The notes: generated by a model not told the origin, from the sequence alone. A stretch of 64,000 bases of DNA from Planctomycetota bacterium (GCA_021776775.1 JAJFFE010000287.1:1-64000); one strand, 5' to 3'; positions 35,267 to 44,976 are shown, counted from the stretch's first letter. Translations and numbers: made by a program.

Positions 35267-38200
35267 ATGTTCCGCGAGGTACCACGACAGCTCGATTTCC
35301 CAGCGGCCGAGACGGAGGTGCTTGGCTTTTGGGACGAGCACCAGATTTACGAGAAGAGTCTCGACGCACGCCGAGGAAACGAGTCGTTCGTGTTCTTCGA
35401 GGGGCCGCCGACCGCCAACGGGCTTCCCCATCCCGGGCACTGCCTGACCCGGGCGATCAAGGACCTGTTTCCGCGCTACAAGACGATGCAGGGCTACTAC
35501 TGCGAACGCAAAGGTGGCTGGGACACGCACGGTCTCCCGGTAGAGGTCGAGGTCTGCAAAGAACTCGGCATTCACTCCAAGGAGGACATCGAAGAGTACG
35601 GCATGGAGCCCTTCATCAAGAAGTGCCAGCAGTCCGTATTCCGCTACGTGCAAGAGTGGGAAGACCTCACGCGCCGACTCGGGTTCTGGGTGAACCTCGA
35701 AGAGGCGTATGTCACCTACCATCAGACGTACGTCGAGAGTGTCTGGTGGGCGCTGAAGACGTTGTTCGATTCAGGGCTTTTGTACCAGGGGCACAAGATC
35801 GTCTGGTGGTGGGCACAGGGAGGTACCGCGCTCTCGTCGGGAGAGGTCGGTCAGGGGTACCGAGAAGTCGCCGACCCGAGTGTCTTCGTGAAAATGCCTC
35901 TCATCGATGACGACGCCGCGCTGCTCGTTTGGACGACGACGCCGTGGACGTTGCCGTCCAACACGTTCTGTGCGGTCCACGTCGATCTCGAGTACGCCCG
36001 GGTTCGTGACGCCGCGTCGGGTGATGTTCTGTACATCGCGGCCGACTTGGTCGAAACGATCGCCAACAAGAGCAAGCACGAGTTCGAAGTGATCTCGACC
36101 TGCAAAGGGTCCGAACTCGTCGGCAAGCGGTATCGCCCGCCGTTCGACTTCTACTACGGCGATCTCGGAGAGAAGAGAGCCGCTCTTGTCGACGGTGGCG
36201 AAGACGCCGTCGCGTGGCGGGTGCTCGCGGCTGACTTCGTAACCACGGACTCGGGTACGGGTCTGGTTCACGAGGCTCCCGCGTTTGGGGAGGTCGACTA
36301 CGAGCTGCTGATGGCTGAGCGCAAACGGTTCGTGGATGGGGACGCCGTTCCGCTGTTGTGCGCGGTCGGGCCCGACGGCAAGTTCACGGACGACGTGAGC
36401 GAAAACCTTCGCGGGCGTTGGGTCAAGGAAGCGGACAAGGACATCGCGCGCGATCTCAAAGAGCGCGGATTGCTCTTCTTCCTCGATCAGTATCTACACG
36501 ACTATCCGTTTTGTTGGCGCGCTGAGGAAGATCCGTTGATCCAGTACCCGCGACGGAGTTGGTTCATCCGCACCACCGATTTCGTCGACGATATGACGAC
36601 CAACAACCAGCAGATCACCTGGATGCCGGAACACATCCGCGACGGCCGCTTCGGGAAGTTCCTCGAGAGCAACGTCGATTGGACCTTGTCTCGCGAACGG
36701 TTCTGGGGCACGCCGCTGCCGATCTGGGTGTGCGACAAGTCCGGGCACATGGAAGCGATCGGCTCCTACGAAGAACTTTGCGGAAAAGACGGCGTTGAGG
36801 GGCTCGACGTCTGGGCGGACGCGAAGGCGGCAGACCCGGATCTCTGCGATGACTTGAAGGTTCACAAGCCGTACATCGACGCGGTGAGCTACGCCTCACC
36901 GAAAGATCCGGCCGGCCGCATGAAGCGGGTCACCGAGGTCATCGACTGCTGGTTCGACAGTGGCTGCATGCCGTTCGCGCAGTGGGGCTATCCGCACCAG
37001 AATCAGGATCGGTTCCAATCTCAGTTCCCGGCGGATTTCATCAGCGAGGCACTCGACCAGACCCGTGGCTGGTTCTATTCGCTGCTCGCCATCTCGACGA
37101 TGCTCTTCGGCAAGAACGGTCGCGGAAAGAGTGACGGCGGCGTTACGGCTACTCTGCCGGACGACTGGCCGCAACCGTTTGCCAACTGCATCGTGCTCGG
37201 CCACCTCAAGGGGGAGGACGGGTTGAAGATGTCGAAGTCGAAGAAGAACTACCGCACTCCGGACTACATCTTCGACAACCAAGGCACCGACGCCATGCGG
37301 TGGTTGTTCTTTTCCGGGAACCCGCCTTGGACGAGCATCATGTTTCAGGACAAGGCCATCTCGGACGGCCAGCGCGAGTTCCTGATGAAGCTGCACAACG
37401 TCTACTCGTTCTTCGTCACCTACGCGAACATCGACAGCTGGTCTCCGAGTGGGGCGTTCGATGCGGCGCCGGAACTGACGGACGACTTCAGCGATCTCGA
37501 TCGGTGGTTGCTCAGCGAGTTGGCGACGACGGTTCGCGACATGACCGCCGGGTTGGATGCGTACGACAGCTTCGGTTCGTCGCGCCGCCTCAACGAATTC
37601 GTCGAAGCGATGTCCAACTGGTACCTGCGTCGTAGCCGGGCCCGGTACTGGCGGGGCGGAATGGACGCCGACAAGGACGCCGCCTATCAGACGCTTTACT
37701 ACGCGCTGGTCACGACGTCACTACTGGCGGCTCCGTTCGTGCCATTCATCACGGAGACGCTTTACCAGAACTTGGTTCGAACGCGTTCCGATGCGGCCGA
37801 CACTCCGCTGTCAGTTCATCTCTGCCGGTACCCAGCCGTCGACCCGACGAGGATCGACGCGACGTTGTCGAAGGAGATCGACGTGGTGCGGGAAATCGCA
37901 TCGCTGGGGCACTCGGTACGGGTTGCGGAGGGGCTCAAGGTCAAGCAACCGCTATCCTCGGTCGAAATCGTCATCGCCGAGCGCGCGTTTTGCGACTCGT
38001 TGCGTCGTCACGAGGGGGTTATCGCCGACGAATTGAACGTCGAAGCGGTCGAGTTCACGTCCAACGCGGACGAGTACGTTCAGTACGAAGTCAAACCGAA
38101 CTTCCGCTCTATGGGACCGAAGTTCGGGAAGCGTGCGCCTGTCATTCAGAAGGCGCTGCGCGCCCACGCAGACCCGGCCGGGCTCTGGCGTTCGATCCAG

Positions 38201-38617
38201 GACGACGGCAAGGTGATGGTCGTTGTCGACGGCGGAGAGGTCGAGTTGACCGGCGAAGACGTACAGGTCTCTTTGGAAGCGAAAGACGGTTGGGCCGCTG
38301 CTCAGGGTAAGACCGCGGTGGTTGTTCTGAAGACGGAGATCACCGAGGAACTGAAACGCAAGGGACTCTCGCGTGAGCTGCAACGTCATGTTCAGACGAT
38401 CCGCAAGGAGATGGACTTGGCGTTCGAAGCACGAATCGAAGTGCAAGTCGAGGCAGAGGATCCGTGGCCGGGCTTAGTCGATGAGTTCCGTGACACCTTG
38501 ATGCGGGAGACGTTGGCGAATCGGTTCGAAGCTACGGCGGAGACGGACGCGTCTGCAGTCACGGTCGAAGTCGATGGTGTTCCTCTACGGATTCGTGTCA
38601 CCGAAGCCAGCGCCTGA
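35267..38617 (+). CDS. ileS: Isoleucyl-tRNA synthetase, type 2-like
   Basis: Charges tRNA-Ile with isoleucine; class Ia synthetase of 1116 residues. The HIGH motif appears as HPGH (55-58) in FEGPPTANGLPHPGH, KMSKS is at 654-658 (LKMSKSKKNY), and GWDTHGLPVEVEV and VEVIDCWFDSG-type blocks lie between, as does a long CP1 editing insertion (VWTTTPWTLPSN). The GLPHxGH form, the 1100-residue length and the absence of a C-terminal Cys4 zinc site point to the type 2 (eukaryote-like) IleRS, which in other bacteria is linked to mupirocin insensitivity. Start ATG 35267; the end is 11 bp from a convergent gene. Confidence 0.96.
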   Translation: MFREVPRQLDFPAAETEVLGFWDEHQIYEKSLDARRGNESFVFFEGPPTANGLPHPGHCLTRAIKDLFPRYKTMQGYYCERKGGWDTHGLPVEVEVCKELGIHSKEDIEEYGMEPFIKKCQQSVFRYVQEWEDLTRRLGFWVNLEEAYVTYHQTYVESVWWALKTLFDSGLLYQGHKIVWWWAQGGTALSSGEVGQGYREVADPSVFVKMPLIDDDAALLVWTTTPWTLPSNTFCAVHVDLEYARVRDAASGDVLYIAADLVETIANKSKHEFEVISTCKGSELVGKRYRPPFDFYYGDLGEKRAALVDGGEDAVAWRVLAADFVTTDSGTGLVHEAPAFGEVDYELLMAERKRFVDGDAVPLLCAVGPDGKFTDDVSENLRGRWVKEADKDIARDLKERGLLFFLDQYLHDYPFCWRAEEDPLIQYPRRSWFIRTTDFVDDMTTNNQQITWMPEHIRDGRFGKFLESNVDWTLSRERFWGTPLPIWVCDKSGHMEAIGSYEELCGKDGVEGLDVWADAKAADPDLCDDLKVHKPYIDAVSYASPKDPAGRMKRVTEVIDCWFDSGCMPFAQWGYPHQNQDRFQSQFPADFISEALDQTRGWFYSLLAISTMLFGKNGRGKSDGGVTATLPDDWPQPFANCIVLGHLKGEDGLKMSKSKKNYRTPDYIFDNQGTDAMRWLFFSGNPPWTSIMFQDKAISDGQREFLMKLHNVYSFFVTYANIDSWSPSGAFDAAPELTDDFSDLDRWLLSELATTVRDMTAGLDAYDSFGSSRRLNEFVEAMSNWYLRRSRARYWRGGMDADKDAAYQTLYYALVTTSLLAAPFVPFITETLYQNLVRTRSDAADTPLSVHLCRYPAVDPTRIDATLSKEIDVVREIASLGHSVRVAEGLKVKQPLSSVEIVIAERAFCDSLRRHEGVIADELNVEAVEFTSNADEYVQYEVKPNFRSMGPKFGKRAPVIQKALRAHADPAGLWRSIQDDGKVMVVVDGGEVELTGEDVQVSLEAKDGWAAAQGKTAVVVLKTEITEELKRKGLSRELQRHVQTIRKEMDLAFEARIEVQVEAEDPWPGLVDEFRDTLMRETLANRFEATAETDASAVTVEVDGVPLRIRVTEASA

Positions 38618-38628
38618 CAGCGGTCCGT

Positions 38629-39798
38629 TCAGGGCCGCACCAACAGGAACAAATCGTAGGTTCCGAAGGTGGAGATGTTGCGGTACCCGGCGCGGTGGAA
38701 ATACCGCGTCAGGTACTGGACGTCTTTGAGCGCCTTGCGTCGATCGTGACGTGCATGATTTCGATCGAGCGGACGGCGCCGGATGTCGTCTGCTCCAAAG
38801 TGGCAATTCGGAACGGTGATCAGCCATTGAGTCTCGGCGGTGACGACTCGGCCGAGTTGCTTCAGCGTCTTGTCGCGATCGAGCGTGGTGCAGTGAAGCG
38901 TGTTCAGCGCTAGCACAATATCGAAGGTCGGGAGATCGAGTTCCCCCAGCCGTTCGATATCGTGCTGGAGCATGCGTTCCGCGTGTTCGGGAAAGCGCTC
39001 ACGACAACTGCGTATGCCGCTCTCACTCCAGTCGATTCCCCACAACTCCACTGACCCGGCACCGACTTCCCGGAAGAGTTCGAGTTCGCGCCCGTCGTTG
39101 ACCCCGATGGATAGCACACGTCGGGCGCTGCGCGGTCGCATAGCGGCGAGGGCGTACAACGTGTCGTCGAGAATCTCAGGTTCCTCGAGGCGGTCGAATC
39201 GTCGGTAGTTCGTCGCCGCTCCGTATCGCTCGCTCAGCTCGTTTCTCGGATGGGTTTCGTCGGGGCGTTGCTCGGCGCTCGTGCTGCACTCGGTATCCGA
39301 GGAAGGGTCGTGGCTCTCGTCCGACCCGTGGCGATCGTCCATCGACCCGATCACGAGGTCGATTCGTAGGACCGGAAGGTTGTCGACACTGCGCGGTGTT
39401 CGCATGTTGAGGGGGAACAGCCTCGTCAGTTCGATAACCTGTCGCCACGGCCTGAATCGGTGACCGTTGTCGCCGAGCTCACCGGGCCAAAGGTGGTCGG
39501 GGAACTCGTCCGGATCGAGGCAGAACAGTGTGAACAAGCCTCCGGCGGGAATGAGTCGAGAGGCTTCACGGACTGCACGACGGAGCTCGCGCATGGAAAG
39601 AGCGTTCATGATCGGGAGCAGCACCGCAGCGTTGGCTTTCGGCGAGCGGCCGGAGGGGTGAGCCGTGAGGTCGACGGTAGATCTCGCGGTGAGCTCTCGA
39701 AGGTGCGGATAGGAAAACCCTAGCGCCGTAGCGAGTAGTGCGTCGACGCTGCGGTCGCGGCTCAGGCTATCGACGATATCGTGCGCGACCTCGTTCAC
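38629..39798 (-). CDS. Class I SAM-dependent methyltransferase-like protein
   Basis: 389 residues. The C-terminal half (about 190-389) contains a Rossmann-type methyltransferase: RRVLSIGVNDGRELELFREVG (motif I), ELWGIDWSESGIRSCRERFP (acidic end of strand 2), FDIVLALNTLHCTT (motif IV) and YFHRAGYRNISTFGTYDLFLLVRP (terminal strands). The N-terminal half (AAVLLPIMNALSMRELRRAVREASRLIPAGGLFTLFCLD) resembles the second half of another methyltransferase domain, so this may be a partial tandem duplication. A low-complexity acidic linker (GSDESHDPSSDTE) joins them. GTG 39798 overlaps the upstream lipoprotein stop as GTGA. Substrate unknown. Confidence 0.78.
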   Translation of the reverse strand: MNEVAHDIVDSLSRDRSVDALLATALGFSYPHLRELTARSTVDLTAHPSGRSPKANAAVLLPIMNALSMRELRRAVREASRLIPAGGLFTLFCLDPDEFPDHLWPGELGDNGHRFRPWRQVIELTRLFPLNMRTPRSVDNLPVLRIDLVIGSMDDRHGSDESHDPSSDTECSTSAEQRPDETHPRNELSERYGAATNYRRFDRLEEPEILDDTLYALAAMRPRSARRVLSIGVNDGRELELFREVGAGSVELWGIDWSESGIRSCRERFPEHAERMLQHDIERLGELDLPTFDIVLALNTLHCTTLDRDKTLKQLGRVVTAETQWLITVPNCHFGADDIRRRPLDRNHARHDRRKALKDVQYLTRYFHRAGYRNISTFGTYDLFLLVRP

Positions 39799-40238
39799 TT
39801 TGGCAGAGCCAAACGGACTTCTGACTCCCAGAAATCGAGACCCGAAGGGCCGTACGGATTGCGTCGCGCTGTGACGACGACCGGCGTGCTCGAGTCCCAG
39901 TCTCGAAGTGCTGCGAGAATCTCGCGAGCGTCGTCGACGTAATGTCGGTCGACGCCGACTAGCAGGTAGCCGCCGCGCCGCGGGGGAAGCGCCTGAACCG
40001 TCGCCTCCCGGAGCGTTCGGACGGCGAGGACCCGCGGCTGCTCGTCGTCCGGGACGTTGGCACGGGCTGGATCAACCAACTCTAAACCAACCCGGCGGAG
40101 CTTCGCCCGGATCTCTCGAATGTCGGAGTCGAGGATCACTTGGTCACGACCGTCGGGATAGACATTGGTCGTGACGCAGCCACTGAGTGTCGCGAGAACG
40201 AACATCAGGACCGACCACCGCAGGTTGAGTTGGATCAT
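39795..40238 (-). CDS. Putative lipoprotein of unknown function
   Basis: 147 residues with a lipoprotein signal peptide: hydrophobic WSVLMFVLATLSG followed by the lipobox Cys (LSGC). The mature part is small, alpha/beta and basic, ending in WESEVRLALPK. It contains two strand-helix units around residues 45-75 and 90-130 (GGYLLVGVDRHYVDDAREILAALRDW), but no family was recognised. Start ATG 40238. It overlaps the methyltransferase gene by 4 bp, so the two are translationally coupled; whether they act together is unknown. Confidence 0.65.
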   Translation of the reverse strand: MIQLNLRWSVLMFVLATLSGCVTTNVYPDGRDQVILDSDIREIRAKLRRVGLELVDPARANVPDDEQPRVLAVRTLREATVQALPPRRGGYLLVGVDRHYVDDAREILAALRDWDSSTPVVVTARRNPYGPSGLDFWESEVRLALPK

Positions 40239-40651
40239 CTGAGGCTCACTACCCCGTTTCCGTTGGGTCTCTTGTTCAGCCCGACGGTAAGCAGGCGACC
40301 CGGAGGATGCAATGCGACTCCCACCGCGCTCTGCTCGTGGACTCGCGAGGCCCATTCGACACGGATACCAAGTGGGTCACGGCGACACCCGAAGGACTCC
40401 CCGGACGGGAGGCGTCCTCGATGGTGTAATGTGTCGACCGAAGCCCTTGGTATGGCCCGTGCTTGCCTCGGCTTCGACTGCACATAGAATTGGCGCAAAA
40501 CCCGACGGGGTCGTTGGGTAGGTTCGCTCGGCCAGCCGCGAACCGTTTCTGTGCCCGCCGCGTAGCTCGGCTCACGTCTCCGGGGCGGGAGCGGAGTTCA
40601 AAAGTTTGTGACTCCGTGAATGGGGTCTGGGGATCGCGAGAGGGTCAGCGG
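40239..40651. other. Divergent intergenic region upstream of the T2SS operon
   Basis: 413 bp. It contains the candidate promoter at 40463-40490 and a 6-bp inverted repeat CGGAGT/ACTCCG (40592-40597, 40611-40616) in the T2SS leader. The sequence is otherwise without recognisable genes. Confidence 0.45.
40463..40490 (+). promoter_or_regulatory. Candidate sigma-70 promoter for the T2SS operon
   Basis: TTGCCT (40463-40468) and TAGAAT (40485-40490) with a 16-bp spacer, about 160 bp before gspE. Confidence 0.35.
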
Positions 40652-42367
40652 ATGCTGCAGCTTCCGATACGTCCCCGACTCGGAGAGTGCCTTCTCGACG
40701 AAGGTCTCATCTCAGAGTCGGAGCTTCAAGACGCGCTGGCCAGCCAGCGCGGGAACGGAGCCAGCAACGGGCAGGCGGCTCGTCGTTTGGGAGAGCATCT
40801 CGTCGACCTCGGTCACTTGCCGCGGTGCGATCTCTTGCGCGGTCTCTCGCGTCACTTCGGACTCGATTTCGTTTCGTTGCGGGAGACCGAAATCGAGCGG
40901 GAGGTGTTGGAGGTCTTACCGGACGAGTTCGTCCAGAGTCGCCAGATACTGCCGATCTCGCTCGACGATGGCACCCTCAAGGTGGCGACGGCCGACCCCG
41001 GAAACCAGCGCGTGATCGAAGATGTTCGACTGCTCAGTGGCTGCGACGTCGACGAAGTCGTGGTTGACGAAGAAGAACTGCGCGAGAAGATCGCAACGCT
41101 CAGTCAACTGACGGTCGAGCGAATGGTCGAGGACCTGCACGACAACTCGGGTGGCTCGAACCGCAACGACAACCTCCATGACCTTGAAGTCATGGCGAGC
41201 GAGCCGACCGTCATCAATCTCGTCAACCTGATCATCTCGAGCGCCATCGATGATCGAGCGAGTGATGTTCACCTGGTTCCGTTTGAGCAGCAGATCGAAC
41301 TTCGATATCGGATTGACGGCGTCTTGATCGAGATACCTCCGCCACCGAAGCATCTTCACGCTGCGTTGATCTCGCGTATCAAAATCATGGCCGAGATGAA
41401 CATTGCCGAACGGTTCATTCCGCAGGACGGACGCATCCAGATTCAGCACAATGGTCGTCGGGTCGACATTCGTGTCGGTTCCATGCCAACGGTGTATGGC
41501 GAGAGCATCGTCATGCGCCTTCTGGAGAAGGGGCAGAAGATTCAGACCATGCAGGAGCATGGACTGGACCGGGCGCGTTGTGAGCAACTGCAGGCAACGG
41601 TCGAAAAGCCGCACGGTATCTTCCTGGCGACCGGGCCGACCGGTAGTGGAAAGACGACGTCCTTGTATTCCGTGCTTCACAGCATTTACACGCCCGAGAA
41701 GAAGATTCTCACGATCGAAGATCCAGTCGAGTACGAACTCCCGGGAGTTGCGCAGATCCCGGTGCGGCCGGCTCGTGGCTTCACCTTTGCCACCGGGTTG
41801 CGAGCGATTCTCCGTCAAGATCCGGACGTGATCATGGTGGGTGAAATCCGCGACACAGAAACAGCCGAGATCTCGGTCCGCGCCGCGCTGACCGGCCACT
41901 TAGTGTTCTCAACCCTGCACACCAACGATGCTGCGGGGGCGGTCACCCGCTTGACGGACATGGGGATTGAACCGTTCTTGATCGCGTCCTCGCTGGAGGG
42001 GGTGCTGGCGCAGCGCCTCGTGCGTCGGATCTGTTCCGACTGTCGACAGCCGACCGCGATCGATCCGGAAACCATGGACAAGTTGAGGATTCACGGCATT
42101 GAGCCCCACGCGGGGGAGTACTACCGAGGTACAGGCTGCGATCGGTGTCGGGGGACCGGGTATCGCGGCCGAATTGGGTTGTACGAGCTTCTGAGGTTCA
42201 CGCGCGAGTTACGCGCGATCGTGCTGGAGCGTGCGTCGAGCGATGCGATCAAAGCTGCGACACGTGACATGGTGACGGTCAGAGACGACGGATTAATCAA
42301 GGCGTCCGAAGGGGTGACGACGCTCGAAGAGGTACTGAGAGTCGCGGTTGACCAAGGCGGTCAGTAG
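40652..42367 (+). CDS. gspE: Type II secretion ATPase GspE
   Basis: The cytoplasmic hexameric ATPase that powers pseudopilus assembly, 571 residues. The N-terminal T2SSE_N-type domain (GECLLDEGLISESELQDAL...LPDEFVQSRQILPISLDDGTLKVA) is followed by the ATPase core: Walker A GPTGSGKTTSLYS, the Asp box LTIEDPVEYE, the Walker B-like region ILRQDPDVIMVGEIRDTETAEI and a His box FSTLHTNDA. A tetracysteine zinc motif (CSDC...CDRC in RGTGYRGRIGLYE) is typical of GspE rather than PilB-only forms. ATG 40652 has GAGAGGG in front. First gene of an eleven-gene operon. Confidence 0.95.
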   Translation: MLQLPIRPRLGECLLDEGLISESELQDALASQRGNGASNGQAARRLGEHLVDLGHLPRCDLLRGLSRHFGLDFVSLRETEIEREVLEVLPDEFVQSRQILPISLDDGTLKVATADPGNQRVIEDVRLLSGCDVDEVVVDEEELREKIATLSQLTVERMVEDLHDNSGGSNRNDNLHDLEVMASEPTVINLVNLIISSAIDDRASDVHLVPFEQQIELRYRIDGVLIEIPPPPKHLHAALISRIKIMAEMNIAERFIPQDGRIQIQHNGRRVDIRVGSMPTVYGESIVMRLLEKGQKIQTMQEHGLDRARCEQLQATVEKPHGIFLATGPTGSGKTTSLYSVLHSIYTPEKKILTIEDPVEYELPGVAQIPVRPARGFTFATGLRAILRQDPDVIMVGEIRDTETAEISVRAALTGHLVFSTLHTNDAAGAVTRLTDMGIEPFLIASSLEGVLAQRLVRRICSDCRQPTAIDPETMDKLRIHGIEPHAGEYYRGTGCDRCRGTGYRGRIGLYELLRFTRELRAIVLERASSDAIKAATRDMVTVRDDGLIKASEGVTTLEEVLRVAVDQGGQ

Positions 42368-42388
42368 TCGCGGCTGAAGGGTGGGGAC

Positions 42389-43708
42389 TTGGCGTCGTTT
42401 CGATACAAGGCAGTGGGAACGGACGGACGTACGGCGGGTGGCGTGATCGACGCTCCTGACCGGCGCAACGCACTCGATCTGCTTTCGAGCCGCGGCCTGT
42501 TTCCCTCTTCGCTCGAAGCGGACGAATCGTCGAACGCAACGACGGCCTCGGTCACTCCGCCAACGGTGTCGGCCCGCCCGACGGCGTCGACCCGCCGCGC
42601 CACGGAGACCGCGGAATCCCCGCCGAAGCGTGCGGTCGCTCCTTCGACGCCCAGGAAGGTGGGAGAGCACGGCCGCGTTTCCCGCAAGGAAATCTCGGGC
42701 TTTACACGCCAGATGTCGACGCTGCTCGCCGCTACGATTCCGATTCCGCGGGCCCTCGATGGACTAGCTGAGCAAGAGTCGAGCGAGGCGCTGGCGTCGG
42801 TGATTCAAACCTTGTCGAGCGACGTCAAGCGAGGTGAACCGTTCTCGCGTTCGCTCACACAGTATCCGAAGCTGTTCTCCACTCTCTATTCCAGCATGGT
42901 GCAGGTCGGCGAAGAGTCCGGTCAGTTGGATAGCGTTTTGGAAGAACTCGCCGACTTTCTCGAGGATCAAGACGAGATGCGCGGCGAGATGATGAGCGCC
43001 ATCGCCTACCCCTCGTTCGTTCTCGGCCTCGGCGTGTTGACGACCGTGGTCCTGTTGACCTTCGTCATGCCGCGGCTACTCGGCATCATGACCGATTTGA
43101 CGGACGCGCTTCCGTTGCCAACCCGCATTCTGCTCGGGGTCAGTCAGTACTGTTCGCAATGGTGGCATGTCACGCTCGTCGGACTCGTTATCGCTGGCGT
43201 TGCTGGCTATCGGTGGGCCATCACCGACCATGGCAGCTTACTGATCGATCGCTGGCGACTTTCCTGGCCGATCTTCGGTCGGCTGTTCAAAGCGGCCGCG
43301 CTCGCCCGATTCGCGCGAACCCTGGGCACGTTGCATCGCGCGGGTGTCTCACTGCTGCGAGCGCTCGAGATCGTCAGAAACACCGTTGGCAATCGGTACG
43401 TGGCGGACCGGATCGACGATATCGCGGAAGACACCAAAGGCGGAGACTCGCTAGCCGTCCCGATCAAGCGCCTCGGTTTGTTTCCGCCGACCATGATTCA
43501 AATGATCAGTGTGGGCGAAGAGACCGGTCGCCTCGACGACATGTTGCTCAAGGTCGCGACCATTCAAGAAAAAGAGATGCGCGCTCAATCACGAGCTTTG
43601 ATTTCGCTACTCGGCCCGGTGTTGATCGTCGCGGTCGGGGCGTTGGTCGGGTTCATCGTGATCGCGCTCTTGCTCCCGATTTTCCAGATCAGTCAGGGAA
43701 TGAGCTGA
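42389..43708 (+). CDS. gspF: Type II secretion inner-membrane platform protein GspF
   Basis: 439 residues. The N-terminus ASFRYKAVGTDGRTAGGVIDA is the standard GspF opening, then comes an unusual Ser/Thr/Ala/Pro-rich linker (about 50-95). Two T2SSF domains follow, each of the helix bundle type (TRQMSTLLAATIPIPRALDGLAEQE and KAAALARFARTLGTLHRAGVSLLRALEI), with membrane segments around AYPSFVLGLGVLTTVVLLTF, WHVTLVGLVIAGVAGY and the C-terminal GPVLIVAVGALVGFIVIALLLPI. TTG 42389 is the start, 21 bp after gspE, with AAGGGTGGGG upstream. GspF anchors GspE and GspL. Confidence 0.94.
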   Translation: MASFRYKAVGTDGRTAGGVIDAPDRRNALDLLSSRGLFPSSLEADESSNATTASVTPPTVSARPTASTRRATETAESPPKRAVAPSTPRKVGEHGRVSRKEISGFTRQMSTLLAATIPIPRALDGLAEQESSEALASVIQTLSSDVKRGEPFSRSLTQYPKLFSTLYSSMVQVGEESGQLDSVLEELADFLEDQDEMRGEMMSAIAYPSFVLGLGVLTTVVLLTFVMPRLLGIMTDLTDALPLPTRILLGVSQYCSQWWHVTLVGLVIAGVAGYRWAITDHGSLLIDRWRLSWPIFGRLFKAAALARFARTLGTLHRAGVSLLRALEIVRNTVGNRYVADRIDDIAEDTKGGDSLAVPIKRLGLFPPTMIQMISVGEETGRLDDMLLKVATIQEKEMRAQSRALISLLGPVLIVAVGALVGFIVIALLLPIFQISQGMS

Positions 43709-43749
43709 TGCGCATTCGAACTGAACATGTGAGACGAAGAAGGATCGCA

Positions 43750-44223
43750 ATGAAGGACGGCTACGTCACAACGGCGGCAACGAACGCTTCGCGACGATGG
43801 AAGCGGGCCGAGGGGTTCACTCTCATCGAAATCATGGTTGTGGTGATCGTGCTGGCGATCATGGCGAGCTTGATCGTGCCCAAATTCGTCGGCACGACCT
43901 ACGACGCGAAAGTCAGCAAGGCGAAGTCGGACATCAAGACCCTGCAGAACTGCTTCGAGCGTTACTACCTGAACCTCGATCGTTACCCGACCACCGAGCA
44001 AGGGCTGGACGCGCTGCTTACACCGCCGTCGGGTACGGAAGATCGCTGGCGCGGACCCTACATCTCGGACCTCGAAGACGACCCGTGGGGGCGGTCGTAC
44101 CAATATCGGAGCCCTGGTGAAAACAATCGCGACTTTGACATTTGGTCGCAAGGCTCTGACGGGCAAGACGGTGGTGAAACGCAGGACGCTGACATCACCA
44201 GTTGGAAGCAAGAGAGTTCGTAG
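43750..44223 (+). CDS. gspG: Major pseudopilin GspG
   Basis: 157 residues. The prepilin motif EG|FTLIEIMVVVIVLAIMASLIVPKFVG has Glu at +5 and would be cut by a GspO/PilD peptidase after the Gly. The C-terminal part carries the T2SG domain signatures RYYLNLDRYPTTEQGLDAL and YISDLEDDPWGRSYQY, and the acidic C-terminus DFDIWSQGSDGQDGGE is the calcium-binding end of GspG. ATG 43750 has GAAGGA six bases upstream; an ATG at 43708, overlapping gspF, would lengthen the leader by 14 residues. No prepilin peptidase gene is in the window. Confidence 0.94.
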   Translation: MKDGYVTTAATNASRRWKRAEGFTLIEIMVVVIVLAIMASLIVPKFVGTTYDAKVSKAKSDIKTLQNCFERYYLNLDRYPTTEQGLDALLTPPSGTEDRWRGPYISDLEDDPWGRSYQYRSPGENNRDFDIWSQGSDGQDGGETQDADITSWKQESS

Positions 44224-44226
44224 CAC

Positions 44227-44976
44227 GTGGAATTCCCGGCGCTCCTAGTCACGCGCGAGTCCGCCCCGTCAAGTGACGAGGCTAGCGGTGGCGTGTCGTG
44301 TCAACTATCGCCAGGAGAACAAGGCTCCGGACGGAATGTGCTCCGCCGTGGCTTCACCTTGATCGAGATTGTTGTCGTGATCACGTTGATCGCACTCATG
44401 ACGACTCTCATGGTGCCGGAGATCCGCCAGAGTGGAAACGACAGCGCCCTCCGGGCGGGGGCGCGCAACGTGATCTCGCTCTTCCGGTTAGCGCGGAGTG
44501 AATCCATCACCTCGCAGTCGAAGCACCGCGTCTGCTTCCACGCCGGACGGAACGCGGTGTGGATCGAGGTCGAACGGGAAGCGTCGGATGGTGTGACGCG
44601 CTCCTACCAACCATTCACAGGTATCGATTACGGGTCGTCGATCGAAGGCCGAGCCCCGGTCGAGGGCGCCTCGTCGTCTGATCGCGTTCGACTTCCCGAC
44701 AACGCTCTTCAGCTCGACGACCGGGTGCGATTCCAGGTCCGACCGCTGATACCAGAACCGTTCGACACCTCCGAACCTCCGCCCCCTCCGGTCGTACGCT
44801 CGGACGAAGATCCGGAGGTTGCCGGAGTGTTCATGGTCTACTTCCGTCCGGACGGGACATCGGACGATCGCGAAATCGTTCTGCAAGATGCAACCGGCTT
44901 CGAGATGGCGCTCCTTGTCGATTCCGTCACGTCATCGGTGTCGATCGAGACCCGTGGACGGCAGGTGTCGCGATGA
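44227..44976 (+). CDS. gspH: Minor pseudopilin GspH-like
   Basis: 249 residues from GTG 44227. The prepilin site RRG|FTLIEIVVVITLIALMTTLMVPEIRQ lies 42 residues in, giving a long leader; a GTG at 44338 would give a five-residue leader (MLRRG), so the start is uncertain. The remainder has the GspH/FimT-type pattern (NVISLFRLARSESITSQSKHRVCFHAGRNAVWIEVE). The gene is 3 bp after gspG and its stop overlaps gspI as ATGA. Minor pseudopilins H-I-J-K cap the pseudopilus. Confidence 0.85.
   Translation: MEFPALLVTRESAPSSDEASGGVSCQLSPGEQGSGRNVLRRGFTLIEIVVVITLIALMTTLMVPEIRQSGNDSALRAGARNVISLFRLARSESITSQSKHRVCFHAGRNAVWIEVEREASDGVTRSYQPFTGIDYGSSIEGRAPVEGASSSDRVRLPDNALQLDDRVRFQVRPLIPEPFDTSEPPPPPVVRSDEDPEVAGVFMVYFRPDGTSDDREIVLQDATGFEMALLVDSVTSSVSIETRGRQVSR

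Noticed and set aside
34868..35722. 284-codon minus-strand ORF spanning the end of the selenoprotein gene and the start of ileS
   Set aside because: It is antisense to strongly supported coding sequence of ileS and to the read-through half of the selenoprotein, and its translation has no family-like pattern.
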